64,000 nucleotides of DNA from positions 1,922,001-1,986,000 of the forward strand of contig JABUKB010000001.1 in the NCBI GenBank assembly GCA_014595895.1, in the 5' to 3' direction. The number at the start of each line of letters is the position of its first letter. The stretch's first letter is position 1. Made by a program: the position numbers and the translations under genes. The notes under the pieces are model-generated. The model saw nothing but the letters and a program-made list of their open reading frames with translations. It did not search any database and was not told the DNA's origin. Of this stretch, positions 45,058-54,396 are shown one piece after another. This stretch comes from Lysinibacillus odysseyi. GTDB lineage: Bacteria; Bacillota; Bacilli; Bacillales_A; Planococcaceae.

Positions 45058-45825
45058 TCATTTTATCGCTAACCATGCACGATCATTTTCATATTGGATA
45101 GTTAATGAATGCCGGAAAAAATTACTTAATACTTGTTCCGTCAATAACTCCGAGCGCTCACCTTGAGCGAAAATTTCACCCTCACGCATGAGCAATACAT
45201 GACTGAAACAAGGCAAAACTTCCTCTACATGGTGCGTTACATATAAAAGAGTAATATTTCCATCAGCAGCGACTTGAGCCATGGTCTGCAACAAATGCTC
45301 ACGTTCGATTACATCTAAACCCGTACATGGTTCATCTAATATCAAAATTTCCGGTTTTGCCATAAGGGCTCTCGCTATTTGCAGCCGTTGCCTTTCACCT
45401 GCAGATAAATATTCAAATTCACGGTTGGCTAAAGAAGCTATACCAAAGCGTTCTAGCATCGCTACACCTTCTTGGATATCCCGCTCTTTTACCTTTTCGA
45501 ATAAACGAATAGCGCCATATTTACCGCTCAGCACAATTTCAATAGCAGGGTCGCGGCGATCAAACTCTTCAATCATTGCAGCGCTTACCCAACCGATGGA
45601 TTTTCGTATTTCGCGTATATCAACTTTGCCATATGTTTGTCCAAGCACTTCAATTGAGCCGCCATTTGGCCACAGATAGCCGTTTAACACTTTCAGCAAT
45701 GTCGTCTTTCCACTGCCATTCAGACCTAATATAGCCCAGTGTTGTGCTTTTTCAACAGACCAAGTAATATTTCGCAAGATTGTTTTACCATTTCGGTAAA
45801 GCAAAATGTTTTCTAAATGAATCAT
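45058..45825 (-). CDS. ABC transporter ATP-binding protein, YlmA/ModF-like, no permease nearby
   Basis: 255 residues: Walker [11 protein letters not shown] (near 35), Q-loop region, signature [16 protein letters not shown] (near 139), Walker [13 protein letters not shown] (near 160) and the switch His of YVTHHVEE. It resembles stand-alone ATPases of the YlmA/ModF type. No membrane subunit is adjacent. Its ATG overlaps the ald stop (ATGA), so it is translationally coupled to alanine dehydrogenase; the reason for the pairing is unclear. Confidence 0.85.
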   Translation of the reverse strand: MIHLENILLYRNGKTILRNITWSVEKAQHWAILGLNGSGKTTLLKVLNGYLWPNGGSIEVLGQTYGKVDIREIRKSIGWVSAAMIEEFDRRDPAIEIVLSGKYGAIRLFEKVKERDIQEGVAMLERFGIASLANREFEYLSAGERQRLQIARALMAKPEILILDEPCTGLDVIEREHLLQTMAQVAADGNITLLYVTHHVEEVLPCFSHVLLMREGEIFAQGERSELLTEQVLSNFFRHSLTIQYENDRAWLAIK

Positions 45826-46958
45826 TCACTCAGTCCAGATAAAGAATTTAAAGCATCAATTGCTGGCATATACGGTAAACCTTGCGCTTCCGCTACTGCT
45901 TCGTATACAACGTGACCGTCCACAGTGTTTAATCCTAATCGTAAACTTGGATTTTGGATACACGCTTGAATGTAGCCTTTATTCGCGATATCCAATGCAT
46001 ACGGCACTGTGTTATTTGTCAGTGCAATTGTGGACGTACGCGGTACAGCTCCCGGCATATTTGCTACTGCATAGTGTACAACACCGTGCTTCACATAGAC
46101 TGGATCATCGTGTGTCGTCACACGGTCACTCGATTCGAAAATACCGCCTTGGTCAATCGCGATATCCACTACCACAGAACCTGGTTGCATAGACTGAATC
46201 ATTTCTTCTGTCACTAATTTCGGTGCTTTGGCTCCCGGAATCAACACAGCTCCTACCACTAAATCCGCTTGCTTTACACTCTCAGCGATATTATACGGGT
46301 TAGACATTAACGTTTGTACATCCCGACCGAATAAATCTTCCAATTGACGCAGACGCTCAGAACTTACATCTAAAATCGTTACATCTGCGCCCATACCTAC
46401 AGCGATTTTTGCAGCATTTGTACCAGCAATCCCCCCGCCGATTACCGTTACTTTCCCGCGTGGCACACCTGATACACCACCTAAAATAATCCCTTTTCCA
46501 CCATCTAGCTTCTCTAAATACTGTGCACCGATTTGCGTAGCCATCTTCCCTGCTACTTCACTCATCGGTGTTAATAATGGTAATGAACGATTTGGCAATT
46601 GCACTGTTTCATATGCAATCCCCACGACTTTGTTTTCAATCAATGCTTCTGTTAATTCTTTTTCAGGCGCTAAATGTAAATATGTAAATAAAATGAGCCC
46701 TTCTCTAAAATATTGGAATTCACTCGCAATAGGCTCTTTTACCTTCATTACCATTTCTACATTCCATGCTTCGCGGGCTGTTTCAACTATCACGGCACCT
46801 GCGCTTGCATAATCTTCATCCGTAAATGATGATCCATTTCCCGCTCCTGTTTCGATGATTACTTGATGCCCTGCATTTGTTAGTGTTACTACTCCCGCTG
46901 GTGTCATCGCTACACGATACTCATTATTTTTAATTTCCTTTGGTACTCCAATAATCAT
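45822..46958 (-). CDS. ald: Alanine dehydrogenase
   Basis: 378 residues; NAD-dependent reversible deamination of alanine to pyruvate, used in alanine catabolism and in sporulation and germination of Bacillales. N-terminal [20 protein letters not shown], substrate residues in MKVKEP and FTYLHLAPE, and the Rossmann motif [21 protein letters not shown] cytoplasmic hexamer in the family. AGGGGTG precedes the ATG. First of a two-gene unit with the ABC ATPase. Confidence 0.95.
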   Translation of the reverse strand: MIIGVPKEIKNNEYRVAMTPAGVVTLTNAGHQVIIETGAGNGSSFTDEDYASAGAVIVETAREAWNVEMVMKVKEPIASEFQYFREGLILFTYLHLAPEKELTEALIENKVVGIAYETVQLPNRSLPLLTPMSEVAGKMATQIGAQYLEKLDGGKGIILGGVSGVPRGKVTVIGGGIAGTNAAKIAVGMGADVTILDVSSERLRQLEDLFGRDVQTLMSNPYNIAESVKQADLVVGAVLIPGAKAPKLVTEEMIQSMQPGSVVVDIAIDQGGIFESSDRVTTHDDPVYVKHGVVHYAVANMPGAVPRTSTIALTNNTVPYALDIANKGYIQACIQNPSLRLGLNTVDGHVVYEAVAEAQGLPYMPAIDALNSLSGLSE

Positions 46959-46988
46959 TCTTCTACACCCCTTTTATGATGATTAAGT

Positions 46989-46997
46989 TTTATTGTA
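46989..46997 (-). promoter_or_regulatory. Candidate ald promoter
   Basis: TGT-TACAAT, an extended -10 (TACAAT is the complement of 46992-46997); a weak TTTCCG -35 lies 17 nt upstream of the hexamer. Confidence 0.45.
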
Positions 46998-47159
46998 ACA
47001 TTCATTTCCAAGAACGGAAATTGAAAACTCAGAAAAGAGGGTAACTATTACAAAAACATAAATTTTCTAAAAAAATACCTATCATTGTCTGCAATGTTAT
47101 AAATCTTCTTTAACATTTCATAAATTTTTTTAAGAGGGTATTTCCATCTTTGAAACATT

Positions 47160-47168
47160 TGGTATAAT
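47160..47168 (+). promoter_or_regulatory. Extended -10 promoter of the universal stress gene
   Basis: TGG-TATAAT lies 31 nt before the ATG. No good -35; a GGGTAT sequence further up is too poor in context to call sigma-B. Confidence 0.5.
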
Positions 47169-47199
47169 TAGCTTAGACAGACAAAGGAGGAAGAGACAC

Positions 47200-47646
47200 A
47201 TGGCAAATCATTATAAAAACATTGTAGTGGCAGTAGATGGCTCTAAAGAAGCTGAATATGCATTCCGTAAATCAATCGACGTGGCAAAACGTAACGAAGG
47301 TAGCACTTTAAACTTAGTTAACGTAATTGATACGCGTTCATTCGCTGCTATTGAAGCTTATGACCGTTCTATTGCTGAGCGTGCTCAACAACATTCAGAA
47401 GAATTATTAGAAGGCTATAAAAAGCAAGCTGAAGCTGAAGGCTTAGCAAATGTAAAAGTAATTATCGAATACGGTTCACCTAAAAATATCATTACAAAAG
47501 AGCTTTCAAACTTAGTAGATGCAGATTTAATTATCTGTGGTGCAACTGGTTTGAACGCGGTAGAACGTTTCTTAATTGGTTCTGTATCAGAAGCAATCGT
47601 ACGTTCTGCTAAATGCGACGTACTTGTTATCCGTACACCAGAGTGA
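47200..47646 (+). CDS. Universal stress protein (UspA family)
   Basis: 148 residues with the Usp fold: VAVDGSKEAEYAFRKSIDVA at the N-terminus and the ATP-binding signature GATGLNAVERFLIGSVSEAIVR near the C-terminus (G-2x-G-9x-G-S type), so nucleotide binding is likely. The biological role is not determined. AAAGGAGGAAG is a strong ribosome binding site and codon use is of the highly expressed kind. Divergent from ald. Confidence 0.9.
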   Translation: MANHYKNIVVAVDGSKEAEYAFRKSIDVAKRNEGSTLNLVNVIDTRSFAAIEAYDRSIAERAQQHSEELLEGYKKQAEAEGLANVKVIIEYGSPKNIITKELSNLVDADLIICGATGLNAVERFLIGSVSEAIVRSAKCDVLVIRTPE

Positions 47647-47662
47647 TGAAATGATTGAATGT

Positions 47663-47692
47663 AAAAAGGACTCCGTTTTGGGGTCCTTTTTA
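47663..47692 (+). terminator. Terminator of the universal stress gene
   Basis: AAAAGGACTCC pairs with GGGGTCCTTTTT (one wobble), with a T5 tail. Confidence 0.85.
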
Positions 47693-47743
47693 TGCTTTAT
47701 TAATAGAAGTTTTTCTCCATCTCAACCAAACAGTTTTTATAAA

Positions 47744-47766
47744 TTACTACCTGTTAATGCGGGATA
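47744..47766 (+). repeat. Relic of the structured repeat element (distal end only)
   Basis: TTACTACCTGTTAATGCGGG followed by ATA is the distal end of the element seen at 6834, 41827 and 58782, with one change (CTGTTAA for CCGTTAA). The rest of the element is not recognisable upstream. Orientation matches the upstream usp gene. Confidence 0.6.
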
Positions 47767-47785
47767 CATGAAAGTAATTGATGGC

Positions 47786-48709
47786 TTATTTATTTTGTTT
47801 CCACATTTGTACCTTTTCAAAGAACATCGCTAGCGCCTGTTTATTGCTCATATTTGGTACCTTTGCTAGCAATACCTCACGCGGAGCCTTTAGTTCTTTA
47901 CTTTGCTTCTGTAGAATTAAGATACTCTTCTCATGCGCACGTGATGAAAATAATGACTCCGGCAACTGAATTACCGACTGAATCCATGCATGGTTTTTTA
48001 AGAATTTATGCAAATCCTTCGCCTGCTCTGATTCAAATAATGCAGCAGGGATTAAGAGGAATAAGTACCCGCCTTCTTTTGTATGATTTATCGACTGCTC
48101 GATAAATAAGTGGTGGGCATAGCTCATGCCTTCCTTCGCACATAGCTCGTAATCCAAAGCAATCTCTTCATTTGGATAATAGCCGACTGGCAAATCACAA
48201 ACAATGGCATCTACCGGATCTACTAATAACGGCTCTAGTGAATCTTGACGGTAAAGTGCAATTTCCTGCTCCGTCAAATCGGCAGTTGCAGCAGCTAAAC
48301 GAATCAGTAAATCATCCACTTCCACTCCTGTAGCCTGCACTTTGCCTTCTAACGCATTCATCACAGTGAACATTAAATTCCCTGTTCCTAATGCTAAATC
48401 CGCTATAGAAATCGTACCTGATGCCAATTTTTCTTCATAAAATTGTTCTACTAAATAACTGACTAGCAAACCGAGCGTATCAGGTGTCATTTGGTGGTTA
48501 GGCTGTGTGTTTTTACGCATCCCTTTTAAAATAGCGATTTGGATGGCTTTGCGCATATCTTCTTTAGAAGCATCCTTTACTTCTAATGCTACTTTGCCAT
48601 CTAAAATCCCTTCTAATGTTTCTAATACACCTTCTAAATAAGGCATATTTTCTTCTAACTTCGTCGCTTCATTATTAATCACACTAAAAATCTGTTCAAA
48701 CTTTTCCAT
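47786..48709 (-). CDS. ytxK: YtxK-like class I SAM-dependent DNA-methylase-fold protein
   Basis: 307 residues resembling the N6-adenine DNA methylase core: TISIADLALGTGNLMFTVMN (motif I, near 100) and AIVCDLPVGYYPNEE, where DLPVGY replaces the catalytic NPPY/DPPY motif. Helical N-terminus (about 1-90) as in type I methylase M subunits. No restriction or specificity subunit is present. Equivalent to B. subtilis ytxK, next to tpx; the target is unknown. The altered motif IV makes activity on DNA adenine doubtful. Confidence 0.8.
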   Translation of the reverse strand: MEKFEQIFSVINNEATKLEENMPYLEGVLETLEGILDGKVALEVKDASKEDMRKAIQIAILKGMRKNTQPNHQMTPDTLGLLVSYLVEQFYEEKLASGTISIADLALGTGNLMFTVMNALEGKVQATGVEVDDLLIRLAAATADLTEQEIALYRQDSLEPLLVDPVDAIVCDLPVGYYPNEEIALDYELCAKEGMSYAHHLFIEQSINHTKEGGYLFLLIPAALFESEQAKDLHKFLKNHAWIQSVIQLPESLFSSRAHEKSILILQKQSKELKAPREVLLAKVPNMSNKQALAMFFEKVQMWKQNK

Positions 48710-48802
48710 GAAAAACTTCCTTTCGAAATGAAAGAACTCACCCGGACGGATGAGCTCTCATAATCCTTCCACCACTTTACCAAAAAGTGAGTGAAAAGAG
48801 TA

Positions 48803-49309
48803 TTATTTTGTTAGTGCTTTTACAGCTTCAATAGCTGCCTCATAGTTTGGATGATTAGTTGCTTCCGGCACATATTCTACGTAAGCTACTTTTCCTTCTG
48901 TATCTACGACAAAGATAGCACGTGTTAATAAACGTAATTCTTTAATTAAAACGCCGTACGCTTCACCGAAAGAAGCATCGCGGTGGTCAGAAACCGTTAA
49001 TACATTTTCAATGCCTGCAGCACCGCACCAGCGTTTTTGTGCGAATGGCAAGTCCATTGATACTGTATAGATCACGACATTGTCACCCAGTTCTCCCGCT
49101 ACTTCGTTAAATTTACGCGTTTGTGCATCACATACACCTGTATCAAGTGATGGTACTACGCTAAATAATACTACTTTACCAGCTGTATCCTTTACTGTTA
49201 CCTGTGATAAATCATTTGCTAAAACTGTGAAATCTGGCGCTTGATCGCCTACTTTTACTTCATTACCGATTAATGTTACTGCATTGTTTTTAAATGTTGT
49301 TTGTACCAA
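48803..49309 (-). CDS. tpx: Thiol peroxidase
   Basis: 168-residue atypical two-Cys peroxiredoxin reducing lipid and hydrogen peroxides with thioredoxin. The peroxidatic Cys lies in VPSLDTGVCDAQTRKF (near 60) and the resolving Cys in RWCGAAG (near 94). Full length. A hairpin (AGAGCTCATCC with GGGTGAGTTCT, 48733-48758) lies between it and ytxK and may partly separate them. Confidence 0.95.
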   Translation of the reverse strand: MVQTTFKNNAVTLIGNEVKVGDQAPDFTVLANDLSQVTVKDTAGKVVLFSVVPSLDTGVCDAQTRKFNEVAGELGDNVVIYTVSMDLPFAQKRWCGAAGIENVLTVSDHRDASFGEAYGVLIKELRLLTRAIFVVDTEGKVAYVEYVPEATNHPNYEAAIEAVKALTK

Positions 49310-49387
49310 TGAGAACGCCTCCTTGTTATGTACATAATCTTACTAGACTTCACTTTCAATTTGCAACTTCCAAACCTTCAAAAATTT

Positions 49388-49420
49388 GAAAAGCTCCCCT
49401 AAAAATTAGGGAAGCTTTTC
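49388..49420 (-). terminator. Terminator of sppA-yteJ
   Basis: GAAAAGCTTCCCTA pairs with TAGGGGAGCTTTTC (one mismatch); the minus-strand tail is AAATTTTTG. Confidence 0.65.
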
Positions 49421-49425
49421 GATAG

Positions 49426-49986
49426 TCAAATAGAAGGTGTTGCTACTATGTTATTAGCCTCATTTTCTGGCTGATAAACCTCTTTTTTTTCATATACCTG
49501 TTCATGGATGACTACCGTATCAGCTGCGAAATCATGTACTGCTTTATGGTTTGGCGAGAAAATGACAATTAAATAAGGGATTTTTAAAAAGGCATTGCTG
49601 ATAAAGCGACCAACTGCCTCACGGAATAAGACCGTCAACCAATCCAGTTTTTCGCCATTGTCCTTTTGCACCTTCAAGCCGAACGCCATTTTTCCTACTG
49701 TCTGACTTAAAAATTTCGTCATCAGAATAAAATAAGCATAATACACAATACCGGAAATAATGCCGATTGGGGCATACCACATGGAATCATCAAAACTCCA
49801 ATCCATCAAGTGGAATATCGGATTGATGACAATGCCCACAACAGCGGCAATCACTCCTAAATCAATGAGAAATGCCCAAAAACGCATCCAAAATCCTGCT
49901 GGCTTATGAGTAAAAACCGTATGCTGCGTCATTGCAGGCTCTACTGGTTCCACTCTTGTTTCCACTATATCAAAAGATTCTGTCAT
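49426..49986 (-). CDS. yteJ: RDD family membrane protein YteJ
   Basis: 186 residues with the RDD domain: AGFWMRFWAFLIDLGVIA (Arg and Asp of the first helix), three helices at about 32-55, 72-92 and 130-148, and short acidic termini. Role unknown; in B. subtilis yteJ is co-transcribed with sppA and linked to antimicrobial-peptide resistance through SppA inhibition. The start is ATG 49986, 8 nt after GGAGGG; the GTG three codons earlier is too close. Confidence 0.85.
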   Translation of the reverse strand: MTESFDIVETRVEPVEPAMTQHTVFTHKPAGFWMRFWAFLIDLGVIAAVVGIVINPIFHLMDWSFDDSMWYAPIGIISGIVYYAYFILMTKFLSQTVGKMAFGLKVQKDNGEKLDWLTVLFREAVGRFISNAFLKIPYLIVIFSPNHKAVHDFAADTVVIHEQVYEKKEVYQPENEANNIVATPSI

Positions 49987-50000
49987 CGCTAGCACCCTCC

Positions 50001-51017
50001 TTAAAACTCGCCGTATAAGTACATCATACGTGGTGAATTACTTGTAGATAAAACTTTTTGCAGCATTTTTTCTTCAGGTGTTGGACCAAAGAATGAACTC
50101 ACCTTTACACCTAATAGACTCGCTAAGCTATCGCCTGCGCTATCATACTCAAATAGTTCTGCATCTTCTAATTGGAAATCAGCACGCAAGGCTGCAATGG
50201 CATCTTCCTTTGTGCCAATTTCATCTACTAAGCCCGCTTCCATCGCTTGTGTTCCACCTAAAATTCGACCATCTGCTACTCGTTTTACCTCTGCTTCCGT
50301 CATACCGCGACCTTGTTCAACAATATCAACGAATTCTTCATACGATTCATTGATCATTTCCTGTAACATAGCTTTTTCTTCAGCTGTCGATGCACGGGCA
50401 CCACTAAACATATCCTTATGCTCGCCAGATTTAATCGTTTCAAATTCAATGCCGACTTTTTCTGCAAGCTTTTCATAATTGATTGCTTGCATAATGACAC
50501 CGATAGAACCTGTAATCGTTTCTTTTGATGCATAAATTTTATCAGCCGGTGCCGCGATATAATAACCACCTGACGCAGCATATGAGCCCATCGATACGTA
50601 AATTGGAATTTGACGCTCTTCTTTAATTTGCACTAATTTACTATGGATTTCTGCTGATTCTATTACACCGCCACCTGGCGAATTCACATGAAGCACGATT
50701 CCCTTTACCGTTTCATCTTCCAAAATAGCATCCAGGCTCGCTACAAATGCTTGATGATCATATGTAACCTCTTCGAAAAATGTAGATGAACCTTGATCTA
50801 AAATCGTCCCGTCTACTGTTAATGAGGCAATACGGCTATCAAAGTCACCGGATTCAACCACTGTTTCATTCACTACAACGGATGATTCCAGACCAAGCGC
50901 CTCATCAAAACTTGTAAAGAAATCAGTTTTAAATAAACTCATTAATGAATTTAAACCGATTGAAAAACCCATTAATACTACAGCTGCTAGTAAAGCAAAC
51001 CATCTTTTCGTATTCAT
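50001..51017 (-). CDS. sppA: Signal peptide peptidase SppA
   Basis: 338 residues; single-pass membrane serine protease (Ser-Lys dyad) that degrades leftover signal peptides and influences resistance to lantibiotics in B. subtilis. N-terminal anchor at about 6-27. The nucleophile Ser is in SMGSYAASGGYYIA (near 146) and the general-base Lys in SGEHKDMFSG (near 198). INSPGG-like LHVNSPGGGV precedes. 14 nt upstream of yteJ, one operon. Confidence 0.93.
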   Translation of the reverse strand: MNTKRWFALLAAVVLMGFSIGLNSLMSLFKTDFFTSFDEALGLESSVVVNETVVESGDFDSRIASLTVDGTILDQGSSTFFEEVTYDHQAFVASLDAILEDETVKGIVLHVNSPGGGVIESAEIHSKLVQIKEERQIPIYVSMGSYAASGGYYIAAPADKIYASKETITGSIGVIMQAINYEKLAEKVGIEFETIKSGEHKDMFSGARASTAEEKAMLQEMINESYEEFVDIVEQGRGMTEAEVKRVADGRILGGTQAMEAGLVDEIGTKEDAIAALRADFQLEDAELFEYDSAGDSLASLLGVKVSSFFGPTPEEKMLQKVLSTSNSPRMMYLYGEF

Positions 51018-51113
51018 CTGTCATTCCTCCTCTTCCCTATTGTATACGGTTTTCAAGGCAGAATGTTTCATCGTCTTAAAAAAATATAAAAAATTTCACT
51101 TTTCGCCTACGTT

Positions 51114-52703
51114 TTATGAAAGCTGCGCGAGATACTTTTCTTCCTCTGCCTTTCGCAAATCTACTCGGCGTACTTTCCCTGAAACAGTTTTCGGCAACGT
51201 ATCCGTAAATTCAATTTTGCGAGGGTATTTATAAGGAGCAGTTAAAGCTTTGACATGATTTTGTAATTCTTCGACAATCGTTGGGCTGTCTTTTAGTGCC
51301 GGGTCGCGTAAAATGACAAACGCTTTGACAACAGAGCCGCGAATTTCGTCAGGACTTGCTACAACCGCACATTCTAAAACATCGGGATGTTTCACCATAG
51401 CGTCCTCTACTTCAAATGGCCCGATTGTATAGCCGGAAGAAACGATAATATCATCGCTGCGCCCTTCAAACCAGAAATAGCCGTCCTCATCTTTCTGTGC
51501 GCGATCACCGGTAATATACCACTCACCGCGGAACTGCATTGCCGTACGTTCTGGATCGTTCAAGTAACCCCTAAATAGAGCAGGTGTTGACTTATGGACA
51601 GCAATATCACCAATTACACCCGTTGGCACTACTTCACCATTATCATCGACTACTTCAACTAAGTTGCCTGGTGTTGGTTTTCCCATGGATCCGATACGTG
51701 GTTCCATTCCTTTTAATGTCCCGATTAATAATGTGTTTTCCGTTTGTCCATAGCCATCGCGGACATAGAAGCCAAATGTGTCATAAAAAGTATGAATAAC
51801 TTGAGGATTTAGTGGTTCCCCTGCTGAAACTGCATTATGTAATGCTGACAAATCATAGCTACTCAAATTTTCTTCTCTTGCCATTAATCGATATTCTGTC
51901 GGTGTGCAGCATAGGACGTTGATTTTATATGTTTCCAAAAGTTTCAAGAATGTAGCGGCTTCAAATTTCCCTTTATAAACAAACGCTGTAGCGCCACTTC
52001 CTAATGAGGCTAAAAACGGGCTCCAAATCCATTTCTGCCAACCTGGAGCAGCTGTCGCCCAAATGAGGTCTCCCTTTTCCACTCCTAGCCAATGGGCAGC
52101 GGCGGTGCGTAAATGTGCATAGCCCCAAGCATGTGTATGTACAGCACTTTTCGGATTGCCTGTTGTCCCGCTTGTGTAGGCTAAAAATGCCGGATCTTCT
52201 GCATAAGTTGTGACGCCTTCAAATGTTTCAAGTTGAGACTGCGCCATTTCCATAAGAGATACCCATGGCTGATGTGCTTGCCCAATCACGAAAAGCTGTA
52301 AGCCAGCTAAATGTTCTACTTCATCGAACTCATATATGTAATCTTCATAAGCTACAATGGCTTTTGCCTTGGCATGAATGATGCGGTAATCGATATCTTT
52401 TGCTCGCAATAATTCCGAGCTCGGAATAATCGTTAAACCTGCCTTTAAAGCACCAATATACGTTACATAGGATTCTAATGAACGCGGAAGCATAACGAGG
52501 ACCACATCCCCTTTTTGTAAGCCGCTCTGCTTCAAACCATGTGCCACTTGATTAGCTTTTTTCATTAATTCTACATATGTTACTTCTTCTGCTTCTCCAT
52601 TGTCCTGGCAAATTAGCAATGCTTTCCTATCCCCATGCGCATATTGCTCTATTTCCTCGACAATATTATAAATTTTTGGTGCTAATAAATCTGCATGATT
52701 CAT
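51114..52703 (-). CDS. mbcS: Acyl-CoA synthetase, MbcS/YtcI-like
   Basis: 529 residues of the AMP-forming adenylating superfamily. Motifs: P-loop LAYTSGTTGNPKSAVHTH (near 173), DGYGQTEN (near 319), YITGDRAQKDEDGYFWFEGR with the Asp and hinge Arg, and the C-terminal catalytic Lys in LPKTVSGKVRR. Length and neighbourhood (next to sspA) match B. subtilis YtcI, described as a branched/short-chain methylbutyryl-CoA synthetase. That specificity is inferred. Two tandem ATGs follow GGAGG; the second gives better spacing. Confidence 0.85.
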   Translation of the reverse strand: MNHADLLAPKIYNIVEEIEQYAHGDRKALLICQDNGEAEEVTYVELMKKANQVAHGLKQSGLQKGDVVLVMLPRSLESYVTYIGALKAGLTIIPSSELLRAKDIDYRIIHAKAKAIVAYEDYIYEFDEVEHLAGLQLFVIGQAHQPWVSLMEMAQSQLETFEGVTTYAEDPAFLAYTSGTTGNPKSAVHTHAWGYAHLRTAAAHWLGVEKGDLIWATAAPGWQKWIWSPFLASLGSGATAFVYKGKFEAATFLKLLETYKINVLCCTPTEYRLMAREENLSSYDLSALHNAVSAGEPLNPQVIHTFYDTFGFYVRDGYGQTENTLLIGTLKGMEPRIGSMGKPTPGNLVEVVDDNGEVVPTGVIGDIAVHKSTPALFRGYLNDPERTAMQFRGEWYITGDRAQKDEDGYFWFEGRSDDIIVSSGYTIGPFEVEDAMVKHPDVLECAVVASPDEIRGSVVKAFVILRDPALKDSPTIVEELQNHVKALTAPYKYPRKIEFTDTLPKTVSGKVRRVDLRKAEEEKYLAQLS

Positions 52704-52864
52704 CATTTTTCCTCCTTTGTCTTTTCTACAGTACTATCATTATTATACTGGACTAGGTTTTATTTTTCAAAAAAACCAAAAGTTATACCGAGATATCATT
52801 TTAAATATAATGTTTGTATAGAATAATCATTTTTGCATCCAAAGTATTTTTCTATTTTAAGCAA

Positions 52865-52897
52865 ATAAAAAGAAGCTACCCAGAATGGATAGCTTCC
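52865..52897 (-). terminator. Terminator of sspA
   Basis: GAAGCTATCC pairs with GGGTAGCTTC (wobble) and TTTTTATTTG follows on the minus strand. Confidence 0.8.
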
Positions 52898-52903
52898 CTT
52901 TTG

Positions 52904-53107
52904 TTATTGGTTAGATGAACCTTTTAATTGTTGTTGAGCCATGTTGACAAGACGTTTTGTGATCTCGCCACCAACTGAACCGTTAGCACGTGCTGTTGTG
53001 TCCGCACCTAATTGTACGCCAAACTCTTGAGCAATCTCATATTTCATTTGTTCAAGCGCTTGTTTCGCACCAGGTACTAATAATTTGTTTGAGTTGTTGT
53101 TTGCCAT
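52904..53107 (-). CDS. sspA: Small acid-soluble spore protein, alpha/beta type
   Basis: 67-residue DNA-binding protein that coats spore DNA and protects it from UV and heat. It has the GPR protease recognition region [10 protein letters not shown] and the family signature [20 protein letters not shown], then VNMAEQQ-like ending. It shows that the organism forms endospores. A strong AAGGAGG lies before the ATG and a sigma-G-like promoter upstream. Which ssp paralogue it is cannot be fixed; the name follows position. Confidence 0.95.
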   Translation of the reverse strand: MANNNSNKLLVPGAKQALEQMKYEIAQEFGVQLGADTTARANGSVGGEITKRLVNMAQQQLKGSSNQ

Positions 53108-53130
53108 TGTCGTTCACCTCCTTGTGCATA

Positions 53131-53159
53131 TAGAATGCGCGAAGTTGAACTTTTCATAC
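53131..53159 (-). promoter_or_regulatory. Sigma-G-like promoter of sspA
   Basis: GTATG (complement of 53155-53159), a 17-nt spacer and CATTCTA (complement of 53131-53137) fit the forespore consensus GHATR-N18-CATNHTA, one nucleotide short in spacing. Confidence 0.65.
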
Positions 53160-53187
53160 ACAAATTATCAACGGTAAATTATAGCTA

Positions 53188-54396
53188 TTATAACAATTCT
53201 GAAAAAGCATCTGCTTTTTCTTTCTTTTCTGGGAAAATATGCACTTCACGATTGCGAACTGCACGCTCGATATACTCATCAAAATCCGTAAAGCTCTCAT
53301 AATGCATTATTTTTTCTAATTTTGGTTTTGTTTTTGGACTTGCTGGCGTAAAAATTGTACAGCAATCTTCATATGGTTGAATCGATGTTTCGTACGTATC
53401 AATTTTTTTAGCAATTTCAATAATATCTAACTTATCAAAAGCGATTAGCGGGCGCAAAATAGGTGTAGCTGTCACATCATTAATCGCTGTTAAACTTTCT
53501 AATGTTTGTGACGCCACTTGCCCTAATGATTCACCGGTAATAATAGCCATTGCATCGATTTCTTCTCGTACTTGATCGGCAATGCGCAGCATCATACGGC
53601 GTGTAGTCGTCATGGTCACATTTTCAGGTACACGTTCTTTAATGAGCACTTGCAATTCTGTAAATGGAATAATATGCAAACGGATACGCGCACCAAATTT
53701 TGTAAGCTCATTCGCTAAATCTTTTACTTTTTGCAATGAATTTTGGCTAGTATACGGCGGACTGTAAAAGTGAATTGCTTCTAAACGCACACCGCGCTTC
53801 ATCATAAGATAACCAGCCACAGGACTGTCAATACCGCCGGAAAGCATCAATAATGATTTTCCGTTTGAACCAATTGGCATACCGCCAGCACCCGGAATTA
53901 CTTGTGCCATGACATAAATCGCATCCATACGCACCTCGATACGCAGCGTCACATCCGGCTGTTTCATTTGTACAGATAAGTTTTGATAGTTGCGCAGGAC
54001 AACACCACCAATTTCACGTTGTAATGTATGTGTGTCTAATTCAAAAGTTTTGTCAGTACGGCGCACTTCTACTTTAAACGTGATGTCTTGATCTTTAAAT
54101 ATTCCCATAATTTCTACAGCCAGTGCTTTGACGGCATCGACATCTTTTGCACAAGAAGCAACTGGACTAAACGACTGAATACCGAATATTTCTGGCAGAC
54201 GGTCCAATAATACGATCATTTTTTCTTCGTTTTCAATTTCAATAAACATGCGGTCGCGCTCAGCACGAATTTTTAATGGTAAAATATCATGGAATGAATA
54301 ACGCACATTGTCACGTAAACGATTGATAAAATCGACTTTATTGCGTCCTTTCGTTGAAATTTCACCATAGCGAATTAATATTTCTTTCCAAATCAT
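53188..54396 (-). CDS. thiI: tRNA 4-thiouridine sulfurtransferase ThiI
   Basis: 402 residues: N-terminal ferredoxin-like region and THUMP domain (about 1-165) and the PP-loop pyrophosphatase domain with MLSGGIDSPVAGYLMMKRG (near 182). It makes s4U in tRNA. As in other Bacillales ThiI it lacks the rhodanese domain of the E. coli protein. It overlaps by 4 nt the gene for a dedicated cysteine desulfurase, its probable sulfur donor. Confidence 0.94.
   Translation of the reverse strand: MIWKEILIRYGEISTKGRNKVDFINRLRDNVRYSFHDILPLKIRAERDRMFIEIENEEKMIVLLDRLPEIFGIQSFSPVASCAKDVDAVKALAVEIMGIFKDQDITFKVEVRRTDKTFELDTHTLQREIGGVVLRNYQNLSVQMKQPDVTLRIEVRMDAIYVMAQVIPGAGGMPIGSNGKSLLMLSGGIDSPVAGYLMMKRGVRLEAIHFYSPPYTSQNSLQKVKDLANELTKFGARIRLHIIPFTELQVLIKERVPENVTMTTTRRMMLRIADQVREEIDAMAIITGESLGQVASQTLESLTAINDVTATPILRPLIAFDKLDIIEIAKKIDTYETSIQPYEDCCTIFTPASPKTKPKLEKIMHYESFTDFDEYIERAVRNREVHIFPEKKEKADAFSELL

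Noticed and set aside
47130..47140. Sigma-B promoter for the universal stress gene
   Set aside because: GGGTAT is present but no GTTTAA-like -35 at proper distance; the extended TATAAT closer to the gene is better.
48733..48758. Terminator between tpx and ytxK
   Set aside because: A hairpin is present, but the T tract is poor (TTTCATTTCG), so read-through to ytxK is likely; mentioned only with tpx.
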